A stretch of DNA of 64,000 bases from Stappia taiwanensis (GCF_014635285.1 NZ_BMCR01000003.1:186001-250000), one strand, 5' to 3'; counted from the stretch's first letter, positions 45,102-53,784 are shown. Made by a program: numbers and translations. The notes: generated by a model from the sequence alone, not told the origin.

Positions 45102-46133
45102 ATGAAAACCGTCTTCTCTCCCGGGCAGCTTGCCCATGATCCGCGACATGAAATTTCCGATGGCGAACTGAAACCGGCCGTGGAGATCCCGGCGAGGGCC
45201 GAGATCGTCCGCGCGCGCATTCTTGAGGCCGGAATGGGAGAGATCCTGGCGCCGGAGGAGTTCGGCATGGCGCCGCTCGCCCGGGTGCATGATGCCGGGT
45301 ATCTTGATTTTCTCGACAGTTTCTGGAGCCGATGGACCGAGGCGGGACGGGGCGGCGAGGCCTTTCCCTTCGTCTGGCCGGTGCGCGGCCTGCGGGCCGA
45401 TCCGGTGCCGGACCATATCGACGGGCTGTTGGGGCGATACTCCTTCGACGCCGGAACGCCCATGGGGGAGGAAACCTTCGCCGCCGCCCGCGCCAGTGCC
45501 AATTCCGCGCTGACCGGGGCGCGCCTCGTTGCTGGCGGAGATCGCGCCGCCTTTGCGCTCTGCCGCCCGCCGGGACACCATGCGGCGGCCGATTACTACG
45601 GCGGCTACTGCTTTCTCAACAACGCGGGCATTGCCGCCCAGTGGCTGCGCGACGCCGGCGCGGCGCGGGTGGCGATCTTCGATGTCGACTACCACCATGG
45701 CAACGGCACCCAGGCGATCTTCTACGACCGCTCCGATGTGCTGTTCCTGTCGGTCCATGCCGATCCGCGCGAGGAATACCCCTATTTCCTTGGCCATGCG
45801 GAAGAGACCGGGATCGGTGCCGGCGAGGGCTTCAACGTCAACTATCCGCTGGCACCGGGGGCGGACTGGGCCATCTGGTCGGCCGCGCTCGATGCCGGGC
45901 TGGAGCGGATTGCCCGCTTTGCGCCCGACGTTCTGATCGTCTCGCTGGGGCTCGATCCTTACGAGAAGGATCCGATCTCGCGCTTCCGGCTGACCCAGGA
46001 CGACTTCACCCGGCTCGGCGCCCGGCTGGCGCGGGCTGGCCTGCCGACCCTTTTTGTGCTGGAGGGCGGCTATGCGGTCGATGCGCTTGGGGTCAATTGC
46101 GTCAACACCCTGACCGGGTTCGAGGCCGGCTGA
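45102..46133 (+). CDS. Histone-deacetylase-family amidohydrolase, acetylpolyamine amidohydrolase-like
   Basis: A 343-residue class II HDAC-fold enzyme. Zinc ligands lie in FDVDYHHGNGTQ (Asp and His) and in SLGLDPYEKDPIS (Asp), with the active-site CRPPGHHAA and the Tyr-containing LEGGYAVDAL. The YEKDPIS segment is characteristic of acetylpolyamine amidohydrolases, which deacetylate acetylated putrescine, spermidine and related compounds. ATG 45102 is preferred to an upstream in-frame start at 45078. It stands alone next to a convergent HAD gene. Confidence 0.88.
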   Translation: MKTVFSPGQLAHDPRHEISDGELKPAVEIPARAEIVRARILEAGMGEILAPEEFGMAPLARVHDAGYLDFLDSFWSRWTEAGRGGEAFPFVWPVRGLRADPVPDHIDGLLGRYSFDAGTPMGEETFAAARASANSALTGARLVAGGDRAAFALCRPPGHHAAADYYGGYCFLNNAGIAAQWLRDAGAARVAIFDVDYHHGNGTQAIFYDRSDVLFLSVHADPREEYPYFLGHAEETGIGAGEGFNVNYPLAPGADWAIWSAALDAGLERIARFAPDVLIVSLGLDPYEKDPISRFRLTQDDFTRLGARLARAGLPTLFVLEGGYAVDALGVNCVNTLTGFEAG

Positions 46134-46152
46134 CGCCCCGGAGCGGCCACGG

Positions 46153-46770
46153 TCAGACCGGGAAGCCGAGGCCCTGAAGATGCCGGCGCAGGGCCTCGGG
46201 GCCGGTGAAATGCACCGCTGCCATGCCGGCGGCGCGGGCGCCCTCCACATTCGCCGCGCTGTCGTCGATGAAGATCGTCTGCGCCGGGTCGAGGGGATTG
46301 CGCTCGAACAGGATGTCGTAGATCCTCCGATCCGGCTTGACGCAGCGCTCATGCGCGGAGACGACGATGTCGCGGAAGGAATTGGCGAGGAACGGGAAGC
46401 GCTCCTGGCATTCGGCGAATTTCTCGCCGGAGAAATTGGTGATCGCGTAAAGCGGAACGCCGGCGGCCTTCAGCTCTTCCAGAAGCGTCACGGTGCCGTC
46501 GATGGCGCCGGGCACCATGTCGTGCCAACGGCTGTCCCAGGCGCGGATCGGCTCCGCATGCTCGGGAAACAGCGCCAGCCGCTCGGCGATGGCGTCCTTG
46601 AACGTCCGGCCCAGATCCTGTTGCAGGTTCCAGTCATGGGTGCAGACTTCGGCGAGAAACCGGTCGGCTTCCTCCTCATTGCCGAAGATGTCCCGGTAGA
46701 GCAGGCGGGGATCCCAGTGGATCAGCACATTGCCGATATCGAAGACGACCGTGTCTACACTGCGTGGCAT
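46153..46770 (-). CDS. HAD-superfamily hydrolase (phosphatase/dehalogenase-like)
   Basis: A 205-residue HAD protein. Motif I is VVFDIGNVLIHWDP, in which the second Asp is replaced by Asn as in the YihX-type sugar-phosphate phosphatases and some haloacid dehalogenases; motif II Thr is in YAITNFS, motif III Lys in RCVKPDRRIY, and motif IV in FIDDSAANVEGA. A helical cap lies between motifs I and II. ATG 46770 (MPRSVDT) is chosen by family N-terminus. It is convergent with the deacetylase gene and divergent from the PhnD-like gene. Substrate unknown. Confidence 0.87.
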   Translation of the reverse strand: MPRSVDTVVFDIGNVLIHWDPRLLYRDIFGNEEEADRFLAEVCTHDWNLQQDLGRTFKDAIAERLALFPEHAEPIRAWDSRWHDMVPGAIDGTVTLLEELKAAGVPLYAITNFSGEKFAECQERFPFLANSFRDIVVSAHERCVKPDRRIYDILFERNPLDPAQTIFIDDSAANVEGARAAGMAAVHFTGPEALRRHLQGLGFPV

Positions 46771-46885
46771 GATGGAACCTGTGTGAATCGTGTGAACGGG
46801 AAAATGCCCGATACCCCGGGTTTGTGACAATTCGTCGGTTCCCGGAAAAGGTCGGACAGATAATGCACCGGTTTCGGTAAAGCGG

Positions 46886-48076
46886 ATGGGCAGGATGGCT
46901 CTGTACGGATCTGCGAAAGATCAACCGGACGCGGCGGATTGTCAAAGTGCAAGCGTGGGACGGTGCCTCGGCCGGGTGCGGGTCACCGGCCTGTGTCTCA
47001 TCCTCCTCTGCCTGCTTCCGGCCGCAGGTGCCGTCAGGTCGCAGGATATGCCGCCTCAAGAGGACGCCGTGGAGGAGCTTGCGCCCCCCGCCCTCTACCT
47101 GCCCTGGCCGGAGGAGGAGCTTGCGGAAGGCGGAGGCGAGGGCGATGCCGACGATCCCGACGCCGCGCCGGATGCAACGCCAGATGGCGCTTCGGGTGAA
47201 GATCGGACCTTCGATCCGGAACTGACCGCACTGCTGCCGGTGCTGCGGGTCGGCTTGGTGCTGGAGCCGTCCGCCGGGGAATTTTCGGTGGCCGAACCGT
47301 TCCGCGCCGCGCTGGAGGCGGGCCTGCGCATCCCGGTGATGCTGATCGCCTATCGCGATCTACCGCATTTGCAGCGGGCGATCATCCGGGGGGCGGTCGA
47401 CTATGCGCCGCTGTCCGCCTCCGCCTATGCGGATGCCTGGCGGCGCTGCGCCTGTCTGGAGCCGCTGGTCGCCCCGCGCGGTGAGGATGGGGCAACCGGC
47501 TGGCAGGCGGTCGCCCTCGTTGCCGCCGATGCCCGCTACCGCGCTCTGTCGGATCTGGCAGGCAAGCGGCTTGCCACTTCCGGCCCCGGCTCGACCGCCG
47601 GCTACCGGGTGCCCCTTGCCGCGCTGCGCGAGCAGGGACACGACCCGGAGACCTATTTCGCGAAAGCCACGGCCCACGATGGCCCGGTCGCCGCCGCTCT
47701 GGCCGTTCTCGCCGGCAAGGCGGATGTGGCGTTTGGCTGGCGACCGCTGGGGGGCGGTGATCCGCCCACCCGGGGCACCTTGCAGGATGTGGCCAAGGAG
47801 CGGGGCGGAGCCTCGGGCCTGCGCGTCGTCTGGTCCTCAGCCCCCATCGGCAATGCGCCGCACACCATTCGCCTTGGTGTGCCTGCCGCCGTGCGCGAGC
47901 GGATCGTCGAGGTGCTGTTGGCACCGCCCACGCCGGGCGAGGCGGCACCGCTGGCGATCTCGCCGCAAGGCTTCGTGCCGGTGGCCCAAGCCGATTACGC
48001 CCCGGTGCTGGCCACCTATCCGCAAGGTGGTGACGGCACGGGGCGTCTGCGGCCGCTTCGGCCGATCAGCCCCTGA
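46886..48076 (+). CDS. PhnD-like secreted substrate-binding protein with an acidic linker
   Basis: A 396-residue exported protein. A signal peptide lies around residues 30-52 (VTGLCLILLCLLPAAGAV); GTG 46955 (residue 24) would give a more usual N-terminus, so the start is uncertain. A linker of about 60 residues rich in Pro, Asp, Glu and Ala follows, then a PhnD/periplasmic-binding domain (LRVGLVLEPSAGEF, YAPLSASAYADA, KADVAFGWRPLGGG). No permease or ATPase is adjacent, so it may act as an orphan receptor or sensor partner. Its 3' end overlaps the ackA stop by 11 bp on opposite strands. Confidence 0.78.
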   Translation: MGRMALYGSAKDQPDAADCQSASVGRCLGRVRVTGLCLILLCLLPAAGAVRSQDMPPQEDAVEELAPPALYLPWPEEELAEGGGEGDADDPDAAPDATPDGASGEDRTFDPELTALLPVLRVGLVLEPSAGEFSVAEPFRAALEAGLRIPVMLIAYRDLPHLQRAIIRGAVDYAPLSASAYADAWRRCACLEPLVAPRGEDGATGWQAVALVAADARYRALSDLAGKRLATSGPGSTAGYRVPLAALREQGHDPETYFAKATAHDGPVAAALAVLAGKADVAFGWRPLGGGDPPTRGTLQDVAKERGGASGLRVVWSSAPIGNAPHTIRLGVPAAVRERIVEVLLAPPTPGEAAPLAISPQGFVPVAQADYAPVLATYPQGGDGTGRLRPLRPISP

Positions 48077-49247
48077 TCAGCTTGCGGGCTGCCCGGGCGA
48101 TCATCCTCTCCTCATCGGTGGGAATGCGCAGCACGGTCACCGCCGAGCCGGATGCGGAGAGCACATCCGCATTGGCCGCATTGGCCGCCTCGTCGAAGGC
48201 AAGGCCGAGCCACGCCTGCCCGGTGCAGACCATCTGCCGGATCAGCCGCGAGTGTTCGCCGATGCCGCCGGTGAAGACCAGCGCGTCGAGACCGCCGAGC
48301 ACCGCCGTCAGCCCGCCCAGTTCACGGCGGATGCGGGCGACGAAATGCTCGATTGCCTGGGCTGCGCGCGGGTCGTCCGAGGCCTCCAGCTCGCGCATGT
48401 CCGAGGAGATCTCGGACAGGCCCTTCAGCCCGGAATCGTGGTAGAGCAGGGTGGCGATGGCATCGCCGTCCATGCCCCGCTGCTGCATCAGGTAGAGCAG
48501 TACGCCCGGGTCGATCTGACCGCAGCGGGTGCCCATCACCAGCCCGTCCAGCGCCGAAAAGCCCATGGTGGAGGAAATGCTGCGCCCCTCATGCATGGCG
48601 CACATGGAGGCGCCATTGCCCAAATGCGCGGCGATCACCCGCTTCTTGGCGATCTCCGGGGCAATCTCCGCCAGGCGGCAGGAGATGTAGTCATAGGAGA
48701 CGCCGTGGAAGCCGTAGCGGCGCACACCCTCGTCGTAATACTGGCGCGGCAGGGCGAACACGGTTTCGGCGAAGGAATGGCCACGGTGGAAGGCGGTGTC
48801 GAAACAGGCGACCTGCCGGGCGTCCGGGAAGGCGACCCGCGCCGCGCGAATGCCGGAGATGTTGTGCGGCTGATGCAGCGGGGCGAGCGGGATCAGCCGT
48901 TCCAGATCTTCAAGGATCCGGTCGTTCACCTCCACCGGGTCGCCGTAGTTCGGGCCGCCATGCACCACCCGGTGGCCGACGGCGAGAACGCGCGCGTCCG
49001 GCAGCGCTTCATCCAGCCAGGCGACGACCACCGCCAGCGCGCTTTCGTGGCAGAACGCCTCTTTCGGCGACAGCGCCCGGTCGGCCTTCGGAATGTCGCT
49101 ATCGCCGGAAATCCGCAGATGCGGATGGTCCGTGCCCAGCCCGTCGACCTCACCATGCAGGTGCGAATGGTCCGCGTCGAACAGCTGGAACTTGATGGAG
49201 GAGGAGCCGGCGTTGAGAACGAGAACGGACCCGTCGATGGCGCTCAT
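48066..49247 (-). CDS. ackA: Acetate kinase
   Basis: A 393-residue ASKHA-fold kinase interconverting acetate/ATP and acetyl phosphate/ADP. The N-terminal VLVLNAGSSSIKFQLF, catalytic-region VGHRVVHGG, CFDTAFHRG and the C-terminal VFTGGIGEHSRLIR are all standard. ATG 49247 overlaps the upstream pta stop by 4 bp (ATGA), placing the two steps of acetate/acetyl-CoA exchange in one coupled operon. Confidence 0.95.
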   Translation of the reverse strand: MSAIDGSVLVLNAGSSSIKFQLFDADHSHLHGEVDGLGTDHPHLRISGDSDIPKADRALSPKEAFCHESALAVVVAWLDEALPDARVLAVGHRVVHGGPNYGDPVEVNDRILEDLERLIPLAPLHQPHNISGIRAARVAFPDARQVACFDTAFHRGHSFAETVFALPRQYYDEGVRRYGFHGVSYDYISCRLAEIAPEIAKKRVIAAHLGNGASMCAMHEGRSISSTMGFSALDGLVMGTRCGQIDPGVLLYLMQQRGMDGDAIATLLYHDSGLKGLSEISSDMRELEASDDPRAAQAIEHFVARIRRELGGLTAVLGGLDALVFTGGIGEHSRLIRQMVCTGQAWLGLAFDEAANAANADVLSASGSAVTVLRIPTDEERMIARAARKLIRG

Positions 49248-50668
49248 TGGCTGGCCTCCCCGGTCAGGGGCGTGTCGGTGGTGAGCGCCGCGCCGTTCTG
49301 CTGCCAGTAGTCGTAGAGCAGCGCCAGAACGCAGGAGCTGAGCCGGGCCCGTTCGTCGTCGGCGCGGCTGGTGAGGATCACCGGCACGCTGGCGCCGATG
49401 ACAAGGCCGGCCGCCTCCGCATGGGCGATGAAGGTCAGCTCCTTGGCCAGCATGTTGCCGGCTTCAAGGTTGGGGGCGATCAGAATATCCGCATGCCCGG
49501 CGACCAGCGAGGTGATGCCCTTGGTGCGGGCGGCCTGCACGTCGATGGCATTGTCCATCGCCAGGGGGCCGTCGACGATGCCACCGGTGATCTGGCCGCG
49601 TTCGGCCATCTTCGACAAAACCGCCGCGTCGATGCTGGAGGGCATCGCCGGATTGACCGTCTCGATCGCCGACAGAACCCCGACCTTCGGTTCCGACATG
49701 CCGATCGCCCGGCCGAGATCGATGGCGTTCTGAACGATATCGACCTTGGCGAGAAGGTCCGGCGCGATGTTGATCGCCGCGTCGGAAATGATCACCGGCG
49801 AGGGGCGGCCGGGAATGTCCATGACGAAGCAATGGCTGAGGCGCTTGCCGGTGCGCAGGCCGCCATCGCGCTTGACCACATGCTTCAGCAGCATGTCGGT
49901 GTGGAGATGCCCCTTCATCACCGCCCGGGCGCGTCCCGAATGCACCAGCGAGACGGCCATCGCCGCCGCCGCGTCCTCGCGCGGCACGTCGATGATCTCG
50001 ATACCGGAAAGGTCGGCGCCGATTTCCGCTGCGGCTGCCTCGATATCGGCGGTCTTGCCGACCAGGATCGGCACGATCAGCCCCTCGCGGGCGCCCAGCA
50101 GCGCGCCGCCGAGCGAATGCGGATCGTCCGGCGAGGCGACGGCGACCGGCAGGGCCGGCAGTCGGGAGGCCAGCTCGGTCAGCCGGTCGAAATGCTGGTG
50201 CCGCTCGATCAGGATGCCCGGCAGTTCGGCGGCATCGAAGGTGATACGCCGGTCCGGCGCAGTCACCACCGCCTCGCCCTCGGCGATGACGGTGCCGTCG
50301 GAGCGGGTCACCCGGGTCGCCAAATCGACCTGGCGGTCGGCCGCTTTGTTGGTGACGGTGACGGTGGCGGTCAGGCTGTCACCAAGGTGGACCCGGTCGA
50401 GAAAGCGGAAGGTCTGGCTGCGGTAGACGGTTCCAGGTCCTGGCAGGACATTGCCAAGAACGGCGGAAATCAGCGCGCCGACCCACATGGAGGGGGCGAT
50501 CGGGTCATCCTTCTTGCCATCGCCCGTCCAGTCGATGTCGGGGATGTGCACCGGATTGATGTTGCCGGAGGCATGGGCGAAAACAAACAGATCGTTGATG
50601 GTCAGCGCCCGCGACAGGGTCGCGCTTTCCCCGATCTCGATTTCGTCAAAGGTCCGGTTTTTCGCCAT
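49244..50668 (-). CDS. pta: Bifunctional MaoC hydratase-phosphate acetyltransferase
   Basis: A 474-residue fusion. The N-terminal third (about 1-150) is a MaoC/hotdog enoyl-CoA hydratase domain with the hydratase motif region FVFAHASGNINPVHIPD. The rest is a PTA_PTB phosphotransacylase domain (VKRDGGLRTGKRLSHCFVMD, IADSTxNP-like SDAAINIAP, VDGPLAMDNAID). Acetyl-CoA or another acyl-CoA would be converted to acyl phosphate for AckA. GGAGG lies 10 nt before ATG 50668; an upstream in-frame start at 50731 is less likely. This fusion is known in alphaproteobacteria, often annotated as enoyl-CoA hydratase/phosphate acetyltransferase. Confidence 0.9.
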   Translation of the reverse strand: MAKNRTFDEIEIGESATLSRALTINDLFVFAHASGNINPVHIPDIDWTGDGKKDDPIAPSMWVGALISAVLGNVLPGPGTVYRSQTFRFLDRVHLGDSLTATVTVTNKAADRQVDLATRVTRSDGTVIAEGEAVVTAPDRRITFDAAELPGILIERHQHFDRLTELASRLPALPVAVASPDDPHSLGGALLGAREGLIVPILVGKTADIEAAAAEIGADLSGIEIIDVPREDAAAAMAVSLVHSGRARAVMKGHLHTDMLLKHVVKRDGGLRTGKRLSHCFVMDIPGRPSPVIISDAAINIAPDLLAKVDIVQNAIDLGRAIGMSEPKVGVLSAIETVNPAMPSSIDAAVLSKMAERGQITGGIVDGPLAMDNAIDVQAARTKGITSLVAGHADILIAPNLEAGNMLAKELTFIAHAEAAGLVIGASVPVILTSRADDERARLSSCVLALLYDYWQQNGAALTTDTPLTGEASQ

Positions 50669-50819
50669 TGTGTCTTGTCCTCCTAGCCGGCGGCCTGCCC
50701 GGGGAGGGGGCGGCCGTGGCGCTCTAGCCATGCGCCGCCCGTCAGGGCGGCGGCTTTCCGGTCAACATCGGGTCTGATCGTGAAAAGGGAATGAACCCCG
50801 GGGCGGGATGCGCCGCGTG

Positions 50820-51395
50820 TCAGGAGCAACAGGTCACGTTGGTGCTGATGCGCGGACGCAGATAATAGGTGTCTCCAAGGGTGATCGTGCCGGTGCCGAA
50901 GATATCCTTCACCAGGCCGGAGAACATTGGCGTGAATGCGTATTCGGTGGTGGCGACGATCAGATAGGTGTTCTTGGTCTTGGTCAGCTCGGCCGGAAGG
51001 GGGATCGGCGGGGCGCCGCCACTGGCCCAGGCACCGGTGTTGCTGGCGCGGCTCCACACCACCTGGGGCTTGTCCACGTCCTTGATCCAGATGCTGGCGA
51101 CCACGAGTTTCAGATCGGTGCCCGGGTAGGGCGACAGGATTACATCGCCCATCTTCAGGATATCGGCGATCTCGCCGCTGGACAGCTTGTCCGCCTGGGC
51201 CACCAGGTCGGCGACCGCGCTGCTCGCCTGACTGACCTTGCGGTCGAGGGTGAGCGCGTTGTTCAGCTCCAGCATGCCGATGAACAAGAGCACCATGAAG
51301 GGCAGGACCAGCGCGAATTCGACCGCCGCCACGCCTTGCCGGTTGTCCGCGAAGCGGGCGACGATCCGGCCGATTTGCTGCCGCGCGCCCATCAA
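50820..51395 (-). CDS. TadE/TadG-like pseudopilin, second of pair
   Basis: A 191-residue protein with an N-terminal class III-like TadE signature: a short basic leader, then GVAAVEFALVLPFMVLLFIGMLEL, where the Glu of EFALV is the TadE conserved residue within a membrane helix. The remainder is a periplasmic domain without recognised motif and ends in Cys-Cys-Ser. It is probably a minor pilin or processing partner of the Flp/Tad pilus. It overlaps the upstream TadE gene by 4 bp. Confidence 0.85.
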   Translation of the reverse strand: MMGARQQIGRIVARFADNRQGVAAVEFALVLPFMVLLFIGMLELNNALTLDRKVSQASSAVADLVAQADKLSSGEIADILKMGDVILSPYPGTDLKLVVASIWIKDVDKPQVVWSRASNTGAWASGGAPPIPLPAELTKTKNTYLIVATTEYAFTPMFSGLVKDIFGTGTITLGDTYYLRPRISTNVTCCS

Positions 51396-51982
51396 TTCCC
51401 CCCTTGCTGGGTCGACCAGGGGAAGGGCTCGTTGCGGAACACGGCGGTGGAGACCAGCAGCCGGTCGCCGGATCCAAGATCGCCGTAGTTGGTCTTCATG
51501 AGGGCGGAGATGAGCGGCCAGCGATACAGTGCGCGGACGATGATGATGTCACCGGCCGCACCGTGATCGTAGCCGATGTCCTGGGTAACATTGCCGGTGT
51601 CGTCGATGAGCTGCTTTGGCGAGAAGCCGCCGAAGCCCTGGATCTTCTCCACGTCGAGGGTCAACCGGTCGGCGCTGATCGGGAAGCCGGAGACGCTGTC
51701 CATGATCTGCGCCTTGAAGGTTTCCTGATTGAAGCCCTGGGCGTGGGCCTGTCCGGTCCGGATCAGTCGGGCCGCGTCCATCACCGCGTTGTTCAGCACC
51801 TGATTGGCGAAGAACGACAGGCCGATCTCGATGATGCCGAACAGCAGAAGGAAAAACGGGATGGCGACAAAGGCGAACTCGATCGCCGTGGTTCCCTCGC
51901 GGTTGCGGATGAAGCCGCGCAGGAGCCGCAGCCTCGGAAGCCGGAGGGACAAACGCTGTCGAAACATCAAACGCCCGTTCAT
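51392..51982 (-). CDS. tadE: TadE-like pseudopilin
   Basis: A 196-residue protein with a strongly basic N-terminus and the TadE motif GTTAIEFAFVAIPFFLLLFGI followed by a periplasmic domain. TadE-family pseudopilins are cleaved by the CpaA/TadV peptidase and are needed for Flp pilus formation. It overlaps the following TadE/TadG-like gene and starts 16 bp after the CpaC-N-like gene. The ribosome site before ATG 51982 is weak, suggesting coupling to the preceding gene. Confidence 0.87.
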   Translation of the reverse strand: MNGRLMFRQRLSLRLPRLRLLRGFIRNREGTTAIEFAFVAIPFFLLLFGIIEIGLSFFANQVLNNAVMDAARLIRTGQAHAQGFNQETFKAQIMDSVSGFPISADRLTLDVEKIQGFGGFSPKQLIDDTGNVTQDIGYDHGAAGDIIIVRALYRWPLISALMKTNYGDLGSGDRLLVSTAVFRNEPFPWSTQQGGN

Positions 51983-51997
51983 GGCTGGGTTTATCGC

Positions 51998-52489
51998 CTA
52001 GTTGGTGACCCCGGCGGCTTTTTCCGACATGTCGTTGCGGGAGGTTGCCTGTTTGGTCTGGGCCTCGAACGCGTCGAAATTGTCGCCGACGCGCAGCACC
52101 GGCTCGCAGTCCGGCGCGCAGGAATAGGTGGTGCGCGAGGTGTTGCGCATCACAGTGACCACATCATTGCCGGAGGTGCTGACCCGGATCACCTCGTCGA
52201 TGATCGGCTCGCCCTTCTTGTCGAGAATGACCAGGTTGGTGGTGCCGTAGAGCTTGCCGGTCACCACCACCGTTTGCCGGTCGTACATGGTGACGTCGGC
52301 AATCGCCGGGTTGCCGACGATGACCGTGTCCGCGGGCGCGTCGATGCGAAATACCTTGGCACGGTCGGTCATGACCTCCACCGCCCCGTCCTGGGCGATG
52401 GCGGGAAGGGAGGACGATGCGCACATGGCGAGCGTGATTGCCGCCAGACGGAAAAAGGCTCCCGGCTTTTTGCGAAAAAACGACACCAT
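51998..52489 (-). CDS. Short pilus/secretin N-terminal-domain protein of the Tad locus
   Basis: A 163-residue exported protein. The signal peptide ends near SLPAIAQ. The mature part is a single secretin-pilus N-terminal (BON-like, T2SS-T3SS_pil_N) domain, VFRIDAPADTVIVGNPAIADVTM, which resembles the N-terminal region of CpaC (VVVNLGEEVSDVIVSNPEIADAVV) encoded 2.5 kb away. The secretin core is absent, so it cannot form the pore itself and may be an accessory partner of CpaC. GAGGAG precedes the ATG by 6 nt. It leads the minus-strand arm of the pilus locus. Confidence 0.83.
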   Translation of the reverse strand: MVSFFRKKPGAFFRLAAITLAMCASSSLPAIAQDGAVEVMTDRAKVFRIDAPADTVIVGNPAIADVTMYDRQTVVVTGKLYGTTNLVILDKKGEPIIDEVIRVSTSGNDVVTVMRNTSRTTYSCAPDCEPVLRVGDNFDAFEAQTKQATSRNDMSEKAAGVTN

Positions 52490-52843
52490 GGCTGGCTCCT
52501 CGGACGAATTCCTACCCGAATGTGAAGGAGATTGGTGAAGGAAGCGCTAACGCGCCAGGCACGGTCATCTCCCCAAGGGGCAGGCGGGACCGTGCCTTGC
52601 CCGGCCGGCGGGCTTGCGAAGGAGGGGCGGGGCGTCATCATGCCGAAGTGTCTCGAAATAAAATCTTTGAAGGTTATTAACCATAGGAAGACACGGGCGG
52701 TGGTTTGTTGTTGTGCCTTTGGAATTTAACCTTGTCGCAAGGAGTGGCTTCTATGTTGGCAACATCTTCGATCGACTGAAAAGTTGAAGACAAAGCCGAC
52801 GAAGTGGTGCTGTCAAAACAAGCTGAATATTAGGAGCCAACCG
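52490..52843. other. Divergent regulatory region of the Tad pilus locus
   Basis: About 350 bp with no supported gene, separating the two arms of the locus. AT content rises sharply from 52655 to 52735. It contains two CtrA-type elements, TTAACCAT at 52677-52684 and TTAACCTT at 52726-52733, and the flp ribosome site TTAGGAG just before 52844. No confident -35/-10 pair was found for flp, as is common at CtrA-activated promoters. Confidence 0.65.
52677..52684 (+). promoter_or_regulatory. CtrA-like half site TTAACCAT upstream of flp
   Basis: An exact match to the TTAACCAT element recognised by CtrA in Caulobacter, where pilA is a CtrA target. It sits in GGTTATTAACCATAGG, which also contains the partial palindrome GGTTA/TAACC. 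A second, near match TTAACCTT follows at 52726-52733. Confidence 0.6.
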
Positions 52844-53029
52844 ATGAAGAATCTTCTCGCCCGCTTTGCCAAGGATGAATCCGGCGCGACCGCCATCGAA
52901 TACGGCCTGATCGCCGGCCTGATCTCGATCGCCATCGTCGCCGCCGTCGAGGCCTCCGGTGGCGCCATCTCCGGCATCTTCAGCACGATCCAGGGCAAGC
53001 TGGAAGGCGCTCAGGGCAAGGTGAAGTAA
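52844..53029 (+). CDS. flp: Flp-type major pilin prepilin
   Basis: A 61-residue class IVb prepilin. A short leader ends at G14, and the peptidase would cut before A15 in GATAIEYGLIAGL; E19 is the conserved Glu at +5 and Y20 follows. The hydrophobic assembly helix covers residues 15-35 and a short polar tail ends the protein. TTAGGAG lies 7 nt before the ATG. It is the polymerised subunit of the pilus built by the downstream cpa/tad genes. The CtrA-like motifs upstream suggest cell-cycle control. Confidence 0.95.
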   Translation: MKNLLARFAKDESGATAIEYGLIAGLISIAIVAAVEASGGAISGIFSTIQGKLEGAQGKVK

Positions 53030-53113
53030 TTTCGGCAATCCTTCACCCAGGGTTCTGGTCCTGCCGGCCTTCGGATGACCACGTCGCCGGCCGGACGCAC
53101 TGGGAGGGTTGAC

Positions 53114-53135
53114 GCGGGCGGCACCAGCCGCCCGC
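53114..53135 (+). terminator. Strong hairpin between flp and cpaA
   Basis: GCGGGCGGC (53114-53122) pairs perfectly with GCCGCCCGC (53127-53135) around a 4-nt loop. The tail ATCCGTTTCC is not a proper U-tract. Such a hairpin can protect pilin mRNA and partly terminate, giving much more pilin than assembly proteins. Confidence 0.55.
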
Positions 53136-53280
53136 ATCCGTTTCCGCCATGGTCTTCTTGCCAGCGGGGACGGACATCGCCTCGCGCCGGCCCCAGCCGG
53201 GGCGGCGTGAGTGCCGGACGCCAGTCTTTGCCGCTCGCGGAACCAGAGGCTCTACCAGCGGCTGTTCGAAGGGATGTGAG

Positions 53281-53784
53281 ATGCTCGAAGCGGCGCTGCT
53301 CGTGGTGTTCCCCTGTCTGGTGGCCTATGCCGGCGCGTCGGATCTGTTCACCATGACGATCCCGAACCGGGTGTCGCTGCTGCTGATCGCCGGCTTTGCG
53401 ATCCTTTCCCCCTTCATTGGCCTGACACTGACCGATATCGGCCTGCATCTGCTCATGGGCGCCATGGTCCTTGTCCTTTGCTTCGGCTGTTTTGCCATGG
53501 GCTGGATGGGCGGCGGCGATGCCAAGCTCGCCACGGCGGTTGGGCTTTGGTTCGGGTTGTCCCCGGCCATGCTGGAATTCGCGGTGTTCGCGGCCGTTTA
53601 TGGCGCGGTGTTGACGCTGGCCATCGTCTATTTCCGCGGCGTCGACTATCTGCCGTCGATCCTGCACAATCAGCGCTGGGTGCTGCGACTGCACGATAGC
53701 TCGCGCGGCATTCCCTATGGCGTCACCCTGGCGCTGGCGGCGCTGCAGGCCTATCCGCAGTCGGTCTGGTTCGCGGCCCTGTAG
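53281..53784 (+). CDS. cpaA: Prepilin peptidase CpaA/TadV
   Basis: A 167-residue A24-family integral-membrane aspartic protease that processes Flp and the TadE-like pseudopilins. The two catalytic Asp residues lie in GASDLFTMTIPN and in the GGGDAKLAT (GxGD-type) motif. About four to six helices are evident. ATG 53281 follows AAGGGATGTGAG. The length is usual for TadV, which lacks the N-methyltransferase domain of PilD. Confidence 0.93.
   Translation: MLEAALLVVFPCLVAYAGASDLFTMTIPNRVSLLLIAGFAILSPFIGLTLTDIGLHLLMGAMVLVLCFGCFAMGWMGGGDAKLATAVGLWFGLSPAMLEFAVFAAVYGAVLTLAIVYFRGVDYLPSILHNQRWVLRLHDSSRGIPYGVTLALAALQAYPQSVWFAAL

Noticed and set aside
50683..51477. 264-residue minus-strand frame over the TadE/TadG genes
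   Set aside because: Different frame from the TadE-signature proteins, with repetitive Arg/Gly/His composition; treated as a shadow.
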